64,000 nucleotides of DNA from Rhabdophis nuchalis (GCA_039707465.1 CM077645.1:145383503-145447502), one strand, 5' to 3'; shown: positions 9,720 to 22,216, numbered from the stretch's first letter. The notes: generated by a model from the letters alone, not told the origin. Translations and numbers: made by a program.

Positions 9720-11029
9720 GGCTAATTCTGAACAGGCCATGTGGTAATAGGAATCCGCCCTGTGGAACTACAAATGTAATTGAGTGGTTTGTCATTCAAG
9801 TATTTTGTTGCAAAGACGCCTCTGCAGAGTTTCAAGGCTCCTCATTCACAGTGGGTTCCCGTAAGTTGCGCTGCATGTTTCTATGTCTGAGCCACCAAAA
9901 CCACATTGTCCCTAACCACTTCAGACATGTAAGGAGTCAAAACTGTGGGAATAACCGTGATTGCTTGATCCAGACAGGGATAAGGCAAAGAATTCTAATT
10001 TTTACTGGGCCTTGATCTTTGGTGCTGCTTGAATGGAACTCACTGAAATGAAGAAAAATCCATGGTTTACCTAAGTCATGCCAGACACTCCAGCTGAAGC
10101 AGAAGGCGGTTGGTGGGACTTTCCTCCTTAGCTGTTGTTGTTAAGGATTACTATGTTTATGGGGGGAAGGGGTTCCTCCCTATTTCCCTCCTATTTGAAC
10201 ACTATGCCAGATTTTCTTTGGGGTGTGTGGGAATCATAGGTCTAGGTTCCTTCAGACGGAGCCATCTTTGCTAATGCATATTGTGGCTGGAGGGCTGAGA
10301 CAATAGTCTCTAGCCGCACAATGCTGTTTTATGTAAATGCACCTTAGCTTAGCGAAGTAGCTTATTTCAAGCCTGATCCCAAACACGAATTACACCCAAA
10401 ACAACTGTAAGAATCGTATAAAGGCATTTTCTTGTACTGGAGGAGAAAAGCCAAGTGACACCAGAGGTTAAAAGTATCTCCTGGGGCAAGTAAAACATTG
10501 AACCTTGTTGTTAACTGCTGAGTCCATGATGAATAGGCCAAAGCGTATTACTCTGATTTAATTAGATGTAATCTAGTTTAGATTAGATTGTAAAGAGTGC
10601 AAAAGAGATTTCAGATCACACACAGAAGTATTGGAACAAAGAAACAATAGTAACTCGCTTGCATGTGTTTTAGGGGGGAAATGCAAAAACTAGCAGTTCC
10701 TCAGATCTGATTCCAGCATTAGGCAGAACACACAGATCTCTTGGCAGGCAGAGAGCAAAATTAAACAGAAATGCTGTAACATAATATGTACTCAATGTCT
10801 CTTTTGTTTTGCGTGGTGATGTGGACTGCTAATTCATTCATAGTTTTTAAAAGACCATCACAACAGTCTCAGAGGGCATTTTAGAACTTTAGGCTTTCTT
10901 TGTAAAAGACTACATGGGATAAAATCAAATGCAGTTTTTTGGCTGATGAATCTGCTGGAATAAGACAGAGGATACATCCTTCCCACACAATCCTTTCAGA
11001 TTGAAATATTGATGGAGTTTGAGGAAAGT
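9720..11029. other. Unique intergenic sequence
   Basis: No coding exon, tRNA or recognisable repeat was seen. Base composition is ordinary. It could hold conserved non-coding elements, but only an alignment would show that. Confidence 0.4.
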
Positions 11030-11640
11030 GATTGGTGCTATGGCAAGCCAGTGGAGCTGGTGGCAGACTCAGACAATGAGGAGGTTGGGGAGGAACATGG
11101 GCCAGTGCTGGTCTAAGAAGGCTCTGATGAGAGCTGTGCATCGGAGGCAGAGATGGGGCCAGGGCCATCCAACAGTTATCAGCTGCCTTCGGTGTCGGAG
11201 ATCTGTGAGGCAGAAAACCAGCTGGAGCCTGTTTCCAATGTGCACATGCGCAGAGCTGCCACAAGAAGAGAACAGTTAAGGAACAAGGGCCAACTCGGGA
11301 GTAAAGGCACAGGCGGATGGTGAATGGCCTCTCCCATAAGGAATGAAGAGGAGCGAAAGGGGAGTGGAGTTTGCAGGAGACAATTTGTTCATTTCATTAG
11401 TGTGAAGATTTGTTGGTGACTCTCAGAGTGCTAATTATTTTCTTGTATAGCATTGCAAAGATATCAACCTGGCAGCTCTCCAAGCCTGATAAGGTCTGTG
11501 GTTGTAATTCACCCTTGAAAGACTGTTAGGACTTTGCTGGATATGAATGAGAGAAATTCACATTCGCTGGATAAAAAAGGGTTCTGCTGAGTCTGCTTCG
11601 TGATTTTGTGAAGCTTAGGTCAGAACAATTGGCTTTTAAC
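11030..11640 (+). mobile_element. Possible retroelement 3' end/LTR-like relic
   Basis: A + strand frame reads ASEAEMGPGPSNSYQLPS then VHMRRAATRREQLRNKGQ. Acidic/serine-rich sequence followed by a basic stretch is common near the ends of retroelement polyproteins. It is followed by 'gagacaatttgttcattt...' and 'ccaagcctgataagg', which look repeat-derived. No protease, RT or integrase motif and no matching second LTR are visible, so the class is unresolved. Confidence 0.3.
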
Positions 11641-11810
11641 AAAAGTGAATGTCTGGGTGCCTGTAAATGAAAAACCACACAAACATTTTGCCTCTTATAA
11701 GTCTGAGAGTTTCCATCTGCAATTTTGAATTCTGACCACTCAGATTCTAACTCAGGCAGAAGCCCTATCTCCCTTCACTCTTCTTCTCCAACATATATAC
11801 CAGTGGTGGG

Positions 11811-11964
11811 TTTCTGCAGGCTCGCACCTACTCGCGAGAGCCGGTTGGTGAAATTTAGAGAACCGGTGAGAGGGGGTTCCACCGGCGTACCTGGAAGTAA
11901 ATCTGGCCCACCGCTGCCAGTGACCCAACGGGAAGGAAAGGAAAGGAAAGGAAGGAAGGAAGGA

Positions 11965-12056
<92 letters not shown>

Positions 12057-12233
12057 ATTTATCATCACAATTGAGTCCAAAATTTTGGTTGCTAAGCAAG
12101 AGCTTTGTTAAAATGAGTTTCACCACATTTTAAAAGGTGGCCACTCCCACCCTGTCACACGACTGCCAAGCCACGCCCACAAAATAGGCCACACCTACAG
12201 AATAGGTTCTAAAAAATTTGAAACCCACCACTG
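11811..12233. mobile_element. Complete hAT MITE with internal (AAAG)n
   Basis: Ends CAGTGGTGGGTTTC and GAAACCCACCACTG with a perfect TSD atatatac (11803-11810 and 12234-12241). The interior holds an expanded (AAAG)n array at about 11963-12057. Other family members are at 15840-16225 and 36454-36834, with a half copy at 4998-5174. Confidence 0.92.
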
Positions 12234-12241
12234 ATATATAC

Positions 12242-12345
12242 CCTCATTTTACCCACCTCGGAAGGATGGAAGGCTGAGTCAACCTTGGGCCTGGTGAGAT
12301 TCAAACTGCCAAATTGCAAGCAGCCGGCAGTCAAGGATCAAGGAT
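12242..12345 (-). mobile_element. Partial tRNA-derived SINE (CTATTGCTATT-tailed type)
   Basis: 'cctcattttacccacctcgg' and 'aggctgagtcaacc' match the middle of the complete SINE at 49133-49372. The tail and the tRNA head are mostly missing. Confidence 0.6.
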
Positions 12346-12349
12346 TACT

Positions 12350-12995
12350 TCTAGCAAGAATGTGATGGCAGGGACACTGTAGATAGTCTGTATCCCTCAC
12401 TCCATATTATTACCGAATTATACAAAGGAAGAACAAATAGTAGGAAAAAATATCTGGGAATCAAATGTGAAATAATATATCTGTTGTCTTGTAGGAATAC
12501 CTCCTACTTGCATTGCTAGTGTTCTGCTTGTAAAGTGGTACACAGATGTTTTCAGTTAGTTAAACCAGGATAAAGATCACAATCAGCAGGCTTGCTCAGA
12601 CCAAACACAGCAATGCAGGCTTTAGCACTGTTTCACAATGTTCTTCCCTTTTGCCTGAACAGCTTGTGCAGGATATTGTAAATTTCAAAGTCTCCCTCGC
12701 TCCAAAGAAATCAAGCCAAGACTTCCTTTCACTTTGGGGTATTTCTTTGGTCAGCAAAATGGATAACATGCAACAATATGAAAAAGAAATCCCTGAAATT
12801 ATCTGTCAAATTGTGGTTCAGATCGTGATCCTTTTTAAATGGTGTCACAACAGTTTTTCCTGGACTATGGCAAATCCACATTGGAATTTACATTCTTTTA
12901 TTGGTCAGGAAAATAACAATGTAGTCTGCTATACACTTAAGCTAACTTGCCATGTGCACAGTGGGTTTCACATAAAAAGCAATCTGCCCTTGTAT
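12350..12995. other. Unique intergenic sequence
   Basis: Nothing recognisable. An open frame (12651-13058) runs into the adjacent SINE and has no identifiable domain, so it is not called a gene. Confidence 0.4.
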
Positions 12996-13725
12996 TTTAC
13001 AATAGCAATAGCACTTAGACTTATATACCACTTCACAGTGCTTTACAGCCCTCCCTAAGCTGTTTACAAAGTCAGCTTATTGTCCCCAACAATTTGGGTC
13101 CTCATTTTACCCACCTCAGAAGGATGGAAGGCTGAGGCAACCTTGGGCCTGGTAAGATTCATCTTCAAAGCGCTCCATGGCACGGGTCCTGGTTATTTGC
13201 AAGACCGCCTCCTGCTACCAAAATACTTCCCACCAACCAGTTAGCTCCCACAGACTAGGCCTCCTCAGGGTGCCGTCGGCCAAACAATGCCGCCTGGCGA
13301 CCCCCCCGGGGGAGAGCCTTCTCTGTGGTAGCCCCTGCCCTCTGGAACGACCTACCTCCCGACCTACGTACGACCACTGACCTGCGCCTCTTCTGTTGGG
13401 CCTTGAAAACGCATTTATTCCGTGTGGCCGGCCTCGCGTAGTAGCTTTTAATTGGTTTAATTGGTTTTATTTAAGAGTTTTTATTCTGGATTTTAGAACG
13501 GGCCCCAATTTAATATTATTTTATAGTATTTTATGTATCGATGTCTTTTGTATGTTTTTATTGATGCCTGTTCACCGCCCTGAGTCCCGCAAGGGAGAAG
13601 GGCGGTATACAAATTTAATAATAAAAAAAGATTCAAATTGCCAAATTGCAGGCAGCCAGCAGTCAGCAGAAGTAGCCTGCAGAACTGCACTCTAACTACT
13701 GTCCCTCCAAGGCTCATGCCACAAT
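12996..13725 (-). mobile_element. tRNA-derived SINE split by an L2 insertion
   Basis: The SINE tail side lies at 12996-13158 ('aatagcaatagcacttagac', 'cttcacagtgctttacagc', 'ctcattttacccacctc'). The tRNA-head side resumes at about 13628 ('agattcaaattgccaaattg') and runs to about 13725. The motif 'agattca' occurs on both sides of the inserted L2 fragment, a possible target duplication. Confidence 0.75.
13159..13627 (+). mobile_element. 5'-truncated L2-clade LINE 3' end
   Basis: Residual coding sequence is equivalent to the C-terminus of the intact L2 at 25844-29101 (FKALHGTGPGYL, RVPSAKQCRLATP, LWNDLPPDLRT). It is followed by a 3' UTR with 'caccgccctgagtcccgc' and 'gggcggtatacaaatt'. Frames are broken. 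Confidence 0.85.
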
Positions 13726-13749
13726 GATACAATTCACCAAATGGATTGT

Positions 13750-13975
13750 TACAGAGCCAATTTGGTACTGAATTAAGGCATCAGGCTACCGACTGAGAGA
13801 TGGTGGTTTTGGTCCCACCTTGGCACAAAGCCACTTGGTTGACCTTGGACTAATCACTCTCTCTCTCAGCCCTAGGAAGGCAAACCACTTCTGAAAATCT
13901 TGCCAATAAAATGCCAGAGACTTGTCTAGGTAAGCACTAGGAGTCAACACTGACTCAATAGCAAAAAAAAAAAAA
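13750..13975 (+). mobile_element. tRNA-derived SINE with A-rich tail
   Basis: A degenerate A/B-box head is followed by 'cttggttgaccttggac', 'ggcaaaccacttctgaaaat' and an (A)14 run at about 13963. A more decayed relative lies at about 42545-42690. Confidence 0.6.
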
Positions 13976-14079
13976 ATCTTCTGAAATTTTTCATGAAAGA
14001 TATTTTCATTTCTTACAATTTTAGACTTTGATGGGTCTTTCTTCCACAACTGAGATGGCTCACAGATGTCACATAGCAT

Positions 14080-14564
14080 TTTGCACTAGAGCTCCAGCAT
14101 TTCATTCCCACTGCTCCACTTCCCAATTCCAAATAATGGGATTATAGTGTTTGTATTGAAGCGGAAGTCTCCAGCCATGAAGCAGAGAGCAAAATGATGC
14201 CGAGAACGAGATAAGAAATTAAAATACAAGATGACGTGTACAACAGTATTTGTGCTAAGTCTTAAACTAGTCCGCTGCTCTCAAATATGGTAGAGGATGA
14301 AGTATAGAAGTAGATGGTTACCAATCAGCTCTGTTCATGGAATGCCAAAAATATCAACGCATCTTATCCTGGTCTACAAAATACTTTGGGCTGGTCTTAA
14401 CAACGATCATAGTTATGACTGCTATCTTGCCTTTTTTGACCACACACTGCAGACATCCTGTAGATATTCAACACTAAACCATGATTCAGTGTAACGTTTG
14501 GATGCAGCTGTGGATTTAACCTGTGGCTTATTTTTTTTCTTTTGCAGGAGAAGCTGCTGTGTAA
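14080..14564. other. Unique sequence; nothing recognised
   Basis: No gene or repeat was seen apart from an A-rich run on the - strand (T/C run at 14530-14545) that abuts the pseudogene to the right. Confidence 0.35.
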
Positions 14565-15112
14565 TCACTGTTTGGAAACACAGATGAGTTGTTCTGAGGC
14601 TTCACCTTCCTCTCCTACTCCCCGAGATAACTTGAGGTTTTTACTAAGTGGACCAACAACCACTTGAGCTGCAGGATTTACATCCCAGTAGTGCTGAGCT
14701 ACTTTCTTCTTCCTCTGCTTTCTTTCAGTCTTCAGTGTCAATTGGTATTTCCAGAAAGGAATGCCATTTGAAGACAGTACCGATTTGTACTTGAGATTGG
14801 TATCTTTGCTTACAGTCAGCGTGATATTTCTGGTGTTTCCAGAAGTTTCAGCTGTTGGAAGTACGATGAGATGATCAGATTCCTGCTCAGCTCAGCAGCA
14901 GAGGTTGACTTTGATTTTGTGATGGCTGCTTTCAAAACTACTGCATTGAAAAACGTGCTGTTAGAAAACAATGGGGTAACATTATGTGTGGTGTGTAATG
15001 GTTCAGAGAAGGTGGTCTCTCTTTTCCCTGCAAATACAGAATGACTCTGCTATTGTCATGCCTGAACGACATGATAAGATGTTCCCTGGAATGTCTTCTC
15101 CATGCCTGCTGC
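14565..15112 (-). pseudogene. Decayed coding relic of unidentified protein
   Basis: Read on the - strand, an almost continuous coding sequence starts near 15112 and ends at a stop at 14565-14567. Recoverable segments include MEKTFQGTSYHVV, SVFAGKRETTFSEPLHTT, NVTPLFSNSTFFNAVV, then after a frame change near 14880 TAETSGNTRNITLTVSKDTN, GIPFWKYQLTLKTERKQRKK and VAQHYWDVNPAAQVVVG. Two in-frame stops near 15055-15065 and one frameshift interrupt it. The composition is protein-like and unlike any LINE I know. An A-rich stretch (AAAAGAAAAAAAA) about 20 bp past the stop suggests a processed copy with a short 3' UTR. I do not recognise the family. It could be a retrocopy, or the last exon of a dead gene. 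No introns are visible within it. Confidence 0.45.
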
Positions 15113-15831
15113 TAACATAATATTCTAATATTGTTTAAAATGGGAACTTTGGAAAAAGCTGCATTTGGCAAGGATGGGTTGCAAATGCAGATTTTTCTTC
15201 CATTTTGTTTGAATTTGCTACTGAATTGTGAATCTTCTTCATAGCCTTTGAATGTTTCTACCATATTTAAAATTGTCATAGGTAAAAACAAATGGACTCT
15301 CCTAGTTTTTGAAAAATGGTGCAGCGAAGGATTGGGAGTTTACAAATGGGAGCTGTGAATAGCTAGAAACTCCCCTGGTGGTCTTAGGAAACAAGCTGTC
15401 TCTCAGCTTTAGTTCCCTGGGTGTTGGCAAAGGGGGTTGTGGGGTGGGGTGGAGGAGTCGGGTGGAGTGGGATGGGCAAAGGGAAACTAAAGATGTCCTC
15501 TGCTTCATGATGTCATCATGCAAGTGAAGGAACATGATCTGTATCCTTTGTGAAATGACATCATGCTGCATATGACATACTGTTGCATGCAGTGGATGTT
15601 TCTGCTCAACCCATCATCTCAACATTATACTAACTTACAAACCCAGGTTGTGCCTGCAGACAGCTTTGTGGGTCTGAACACAAGAGACATTTTACCGACA
15701 AGAAATAATAGGCAAACACAATAAGTGATATAAAATTTTTGTCAAGGGAACTGTAAACTAAATGGAGTGAAGAATTAGTGGCACAGGGATATAATTGTCA
15801 GTGGTTCTCTTATTTACAATTATTAGAAAGA
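15113..15831. other. Unique sequence; nothing recognised
   Basis: No gene or repeat was identified. The ORF at 15302-15571 (- strand) has no recognisable domain. Confidence 0.35.
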
Positions 15832-15839
15832 GTTCAAAT

Positions 15840-16015
15840 CAGTGGTGGGTTTCAAAGTTTTTAGAACCTACTCTGTAGGTGTGGCCTATTTTGTGGGCGT
15901 GGCTTGGCAGTCATGTGACAGGGTGGGAGTGGCCACCTTTTAAAATGTGGTGAAACTCATTTAACAATGCTCTTGCTTAGCAACCAAAATTTTGGACTCA
16001 ATTGTGATGATAAAT

Positions 16016-16055
<40 letters not shown>

Positions 16056-16225
16056 TCCTTCCTTTCCTTCCTTTCCTTTCCTTTCCTTTCCTTCCCGTTG
16101 GGTCACTGGCAGCGGCAGGCCAGATTTACTTCCAGGTACGCTGGTGGAACCCCCTCTCACCGGTTCTCTAAATTTCACCAACCGGCTCTCGTGAGTAGGT
16201 GCGAGCCTGCAGAAACCCACCACTG
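15840..16225. mobile_element. hAT MITE, CAGTGGTGGGTTTC family (inverted copy)
   Basis: Ends CAGTGGTGGGTTTC and GAAACCCACCACTG. TSD gttcaaat (15832-15839) and gtccaaat (16226-16233), 7/8. It contains the same (TTTC)n block at about 16015-16095. Confidence 0.9.
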
Positions 16226-16309
16226 GTCCAAATAGACAAAAGAATTTATAGTTTTGGACATGGTAAGACTGAGTCTGAAACAGAACTGCACCCAAATTAG
16301 CTTAGTAAA

Positions 16310-17415
<1,106 letters not shown>

Positions 17416-17509
17416 ATTACCACAGCTACATCTGGTCTACCAGCTTAGTTGTAAAGACAGCTGAAATAAGACATTGGAAATTGTATGCTATAAAAACATA
17501 CATGCACAC

Positions 17510-17674
17510 CAGAGGTGGCATTCAGCAAGTTCTCTCTGGTTTGGGTGAACCAATAGTGGTGGCTGCGGGAGGCTCCACCCACCTGCCCCGATGTAATGCG
17601 GGAGCACTGCGCATGTGCAGAAGGCGCACTCACAGTTGCAAACAGGTAGGGAAGGTAAGTGAATCCCACTGCTG
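17510..17674. mobile_element. 165-bp hAT MITE (CAGAGGTGGCATTC)
   Basis: Ends CAGAGGTGGCATTC and GAATCCCACTGCTG, with perfect TSD atgcacac (17502-17509 and 17675-17682). Confidence 0.85.
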
Positions 17675-17682
17675 ATGCACAC

Positions 17683-18218
17683 ACATCAACGTAAGGGTTT
17701 CTCTATAAACAATGCAGGGTAATAAATATCCAATACTAATAATGAAAAAAAGATCTTGTGTGCAAACAAAGAAAAAACCCCAAATACCAAACAGATCTAA
17801 CCTTAAACATAAATATTAACCTGGCTTTTTCTCTTTTTTTCCTGTTCTGTATTTTATCTTTGGTGATAAAAGAAAAATAAAGGAGTTAAAAAAAAAAACC
17901 TGCAACTTCAAATATCAGTGAGTGAGAATTTATATTAGCTGCACTGCTAAACAATGCCCTCCAAGTATACACTGGCTAAGGAATTAAAATATTATGAATT
18001 CGGTAGTTTGGATAAGTTGTGAGAGATCAGCATCTATTTTACCAAATAGCAAAAAAGAAAAAAATTATTAGGGCAGTTTCTTGGGGGGAAATGTTTTATT
18101 TCTTTGAGGCTGATTATTAATTTATCCAACTTCATAAGACCCTTGGCTGTAGAAAAATGATCTCTGGGGAAGTGTGTGTGTATGTGTGTGTCTGTGTGTT
18201 CCAGGATAACTCTAGAAG
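17683..18218. other. Unique AT-rich sequence
   Basis: No feature was seen apart from a short (GT)n-like run at about 18170-18200. Confidence 0.35.
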
Positions 18219-18226
18219 GCCTAGAG

Positions 18227-19537
18227 CAGTGGTCGGCAAACCGCGGCTCGCGAGCCACACGTGGCTCTTTGGCCCCTTGAGTGTGACTCTTCCGCTGAGC
18301 CACCTCACGTTCCTTGTCTTCCGGCCGGAGCCCCATTCTGTGGAAAACATAGGTGCGCGCCGTACAATTACAACGCGCGCCTATGTTTTCCGGGAAGAAG
18401 AGGAACGCGAAGGGGATCACTCCATCCACGGAGGGGCTCCGGACCAGCGGCGCCTCGTCCGTTTTTTTAGCCAGGCGATCTTTAACCATCTTTGGCTGCT
18501 GCACAAGCCCACAGGCACGCACTGTCTTCTTCTCTCTGATAGCCGCCTGGTTAAAAAGAAGGACGAGGCTCTGCTGGTCTGGAGCCCCTCCATGGGGGGG
18601 GAGGGATCCCCCTCGCGTTCCTTGTCTTCCCGGATCGGCTGGTAAGGGGATAGAAAAGGTTGTTCTCCAGTCCCAGGTTTCAGCTTCCTGGCTTCAGTAT
18701 CTCTTTCCAGTTTCTTTTGTTGAGCCTGCAATTAAGGTTCTTTTTTATGTCTTAGGAAAGATCGCCTGGTTAAAAAAAAGGACGAGGCTCTGCTGGTCCA
18801 GAGCCCATCCGTGGGTTGGGAGGGAGAGGCAGACAGACAGAGACACACACAGAGAAACACACACACACACACACACACACACAGTGAATGATTGAGTGAG
18901 TGAGTGAGTGACAGACAGACAGACAGACAGACACACAGACAGAGAGGAAGGGAGGGGAGAGACAGAGATAGGGAGGGAGGGAGACGGAGACACAGAGAGA
19001 GAGTGAGAGAGACACAGACAGACACGCAGAGAGAATGAGACAGAGGAAGGGAGGGGAGAGCGACACAGATAGGGAGGGAGGAGAGAGAGACAGAGACAGA
19101 GAGAGAATGACAGAAAGAGACAGTGAGGAGGGAGAGAGACAGAGAGGGAGGGATGAGAGACATAGATACAGAGACAGACACAGAGAGAGAATAACAGAAA
19201 GAGACAGAGAGGGAGGGAGGGGAGAGAGACACAGAGAGAGAGGGAGGGAGGAGAGAGAGACAGACAGAAAGATACAGAGAGACAGACACACAGAGAGAAT
19301 GACAGAAAGAGACAGGGAGGGAGGGAGGGAGGGAGGGAGGGAGGGAGGGAGGGAGAGATAAAGAGCCACAAAGAGACAGACAGACAGACAGAGACAGAGA
19401 GAAACAAAAGGGAGAGAAAGAGAAAGAAATGAAGAAAGAAAAGAAAGAAAAATACAGTGGGAAAGAGCCACCCACATGGTCACATCGTTGTACTGTTGAT
19501 ATTTGGCTCTCTTGACTAATGAGTTTGCCCACCAGTG
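18227..19537 (+). mobile_element. Non-autonomous hAT (CAGTGGTCGGCAAACC), left copy
   Basis: The 5' end is CAGTGGTCGGCAAACCGCGG at 18227. The 3' end is GAGTTTGCCCACCAGTG at 19537, preceded by 'ttggctctcttgactaat', a hAT terminus I recall from other vertebrates. The interior has a hairpin at about 18345-18396 ('acataggtgcgcg' and inverse) and a long GACA/GAGA-type simple sequence (about 18820-19460). No transposase is present. Right flank gtaaaggt (19538-19545); left flank gcctagag is unrelated, which fits a rearranged copy. Confidence 0.75.
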
Positions 19538-19787
19538 GTAAAGGTGGTACCTTGCTCAATAGCAGTAATTGTGAAAGGGATCTTGGAGTCCTAGTGGACA
19601 ACCATTTAAATATGAGCCAGCAGGGTGCAGCAGCTGCCAAAAGAGCCAACACAGTTCTAAGCTGCATAAACAGAGGGATAGAATCAAGAGCACGTGAAGT
19701 GTTAACACCACTTTATAATGCCTTGGTAAGGCCACACTTGGAATACAGCATCCAATTTTGGTCACCACGATGTAGAAAAGATCATTC
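19538..19787 (+). mobile_element. CR1 fragment (RT C-terminal part, + orientation)
   Basis: The frame reads GTLLNSSNCERDLGVLVDN, then INRGIESRAREVLTPLY and ALVRPHLEYSIQFWSPRC, matching the intact CR1 on the - strand at 31116-33302. It begins exactly where the fragment at 20453-20776 stops in the element's own coordinates, but in the opposite orientation. Confidence 0.85.
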
Positions 19788-20452
19788 ACTCTGTGTGTCT
19801 GTCTCTCTGTATCTCTCTGCCTCTCTCTCCTCCCTCCCTATCTTTGTGTCACTCTCCCCTCCCTTCCTCTGTCTCATTCTCTCTGCATGTCTGTCTGTGT
19901 CTCTCTCACTCTCTCTCTCTCTGTCCCTCCCTCCCTATCTCTGTCTCTCCCCTCCCTTCCTCTCTGTCTGTGTGTCTGTCTTGTCTCTCACTCACTCACT
20001 CAATCACTCACTCTGTGTGTGTGTGTGTGTCTTTCTCTGTGTCTGTCTCTGCCTGACAAGGAACGTGAGGGGGATCCCTCCCCCCATGGAGGGGCTCCAT
20101 ACCAGCAAAGCCTTGTCCTTCTTTTTAACCAGGCGGCTATCAGAGAGAAGAAGGTAGCGCCCGTGGGCTCGTGCAGCAGCCAAATATTGCCTAGTTAAAG
20201 ATTGCCTGGCTAAAAAAAGGACGAGGTGCCGCTGGTCGGGAGCCCCTCCGTGGAGGGAGGGATCCCCCTTGCATTCCTCTTCTTCCCGGAAAACATAGGT
20301 GCGCGCTGTAATTGTACGGCGCGCACCTATGTTTTCCACGGAGTGGGGCTACGGCCAGAAGACAAGGAACGTGAGATGGTGCAGCGGAAGAGCCACACTC
20401 AAGGGGCCAAAGAGCCACATGTGGCTCGTGAGCCGCGGTTTGCCGACCACTG
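19788..20452 (-). mobile_element. hAT arm in inverted orientation (5' end at 20452)
   Basis: The sequence is the inverse of the left part of 18227-19537. It ends ...CGCGGTTTGCCGACCACTG at 20452, with the matching hairpin at about 20288-20337. The right flank acctatac (20453-20460) is the reverse complement of gtataggt. Confidence 0.8.
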
Positions 20453-20776
20453 ACCTATACTGTACCTGTGCATTTTGTTTTTGTTGCCTAAATGTAGAAC
20501 CTTACTCTTTTCACCATTGAATTTCATTTTGTTAGATAGTGCCCAATGTTCAAGTTTGTCAAGATCCTTCTGTATCTTAAGCCTATCTTCTGGAGTGTTG
20601 TCTATTCCTGCCAGCTTGGTGTCATCTGCAAATTTGATGAATTCCCCATTTATTCCCTCATCCAAATCATTGATGAAGATGTTGAAGAGTACTGGGCCTA
20701 AAACAGAGCCTTGTGGTACTCCACTGCATACTTCCCTCCATGTAGATGCAGTTCCATTGAGGACTATACGTTGCAG
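20453..20776 (-). mobile_element. CR1 fragment (RT palm part, - orientation)
   Basis: The - strand frame reads NDLDEGINGEFIKFADD, then NTPEDRLKIQKDLDKLEHW and MKFNGEKSKVLHLGN. It is continuous in CR1 coordinates with the + oriented piece at 19538. Beyond it a 16-bp unit 'cagtctcagagaattg' is duplicated in tandem (about 20776-20807). Confidence 0.85.
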
Positions 20777-20807
20777 TCTCAGAGAATTGCAGTCTCAGAG
20801 AATTGTG

Positions 20808-22124
20808 CATTATGTAATTGTGTGATCAGCAGAAAAGGAAGAAAGAAGATGGCAGTGACAGACCTCAAGTTGCTGTAAATGCATTGAAAGCTCATTTTAA
20901 AAAGTAAATTCACTAGGGGAAAAATACTCATTTCCTTCAAAAAAGACAGAAAACAGCTGCCTATTTTGAAGATAATACATAAACTAAAAATTGATGAAGA
21001 TCTACAAGCAGTTCTTGGAACACTGGACTATGAAGGCCTTCTGAAGTTGTAAGATGAATGTTGGACTGCCATTTGCTATCCAATTAAGATGAAAGCAGAG
21101 CCTCATTTCAAGTGAGGTGCAACTGTTACAGACCTACAAAAGTGATTCTTTTAAAAGATCCCATGCAAGATCAATGGAGTGCTTGTGTCTAAAAATACAG
21201 TACATTTGGCCTTGCCAATTCCCCTGAAGCGTGTCATAATCCTAAAAGCAATTCATTGGATTCCCGCAACTGGATCTCATAGAATGAGTAACTAAGTACA
21301 TGTTGCTCAGTAAATACAATGCAATTTGTACTGAAATGGCGTACGTACGTAATGCTTGCAATAGTTGTGGTTTTCAAATATTACTCTGAATAAGGATATT
21401 CTCTTTCAAAGCAAACTTCGAGTGCTAATATTTTAAGAGCTTGTTGAATAATACAGAATGCCAACAGCTACTTTAACTGCCTTCATATATTCTACAATTA
21501 TAAACTTTGAGCAGCATGTTTTTAAATTGTTTCTTTTGTAAATAGTGTGACCATAGTTTGTTCTCTTGCATTTAAAAAATATTTTGGCACCCTTCCAGTG
21601 TATATTATCCTATGCATGCTTGCTTATTTGCTCCGTTTGGCGATATGTTCAAATATGATCAAATACAGTATATGTTCATATATTTTGGAATTGAGAATTA
21701 ATGTGACAGAGCAAGACCAGCACTTTATAAGATGTTATTGTGCTTAGCTTATATTTTCATGCTGGTTTGACGTGACTGGAGCTATTATTTTCAGAAATAG
21801 GGAACAGTGCCTAGTTGATATTCCTACTAATAAATTGGGGAAAAAATGATCAAGATACAGAATTCAGAATTATATTTTGAGAACATTATATTTTGAGAAA
21901 AAATGATTCCGTTTGCATTGTCACCAATTCAACCTGCAGAAAGTGCTTTAAATGTTGATAATAACTCTATTCCTTAGTTTGAGTGTTTTTTCTCGTTCAT
22001 ATTACGACTTTAGTCTTATCACATGATTGTTCTTTTGAAAGCTTATTTGATTGTTAAAACAAGTAAAGAGATATAACAGAAATATTCAAGGTTTATTAGA
22101 AAAAATGACTGCTGCCAACAGAAT
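20808..22124. other. Unique AT-rich intergenic sequence
   Basis: No gene or repeat was recognised. Confidence 0.35.
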
Positions 22125-22132
22125 GGCTAGAT

Positions 22133-22216
22133 CAGGGGTCTGCAACCTTTGCTGGCTGGAGAATTCTGGGAGCTGAAGTCCTTCAGACTTAAAGTTGCAA
22201 AGGTTGGAGACCCCTG
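22133..22216. mobile_element. Foldback hAT MITE (CAGGGGTCTGC), copy 2
   Basis: Ends CAGGGGTCTGCAACC...GGAGACCCCTG. Perfect TSD ggctagat (22125-22132 and 22217-22224). Confidence 0.9.

Noticed and set aside
11120..11150. Second hammerhead core at 'ctgatgagagctgtgcatc'
   Set aside because: No GAAA follows the would-be stem II and no stem I partner is visible.
14545..14680. A + strand exon after the acceptor-like tttcttttgcag at 14544, possibly a MYLK4 last exon
   Set aside because: Its translation (EKLLCNHC...) does not match the MYLK4 tail. The T/C run is better read as the A-rich end of the - strand relic, and a better terminal exon exists at 7988.
18732..19667. 311- and 237-codon Ser/Leu/Val/Cys-rich frames on the - strand
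   Set aside because: Produced by the GACA/GAGA simple sequence inside the hAT element.
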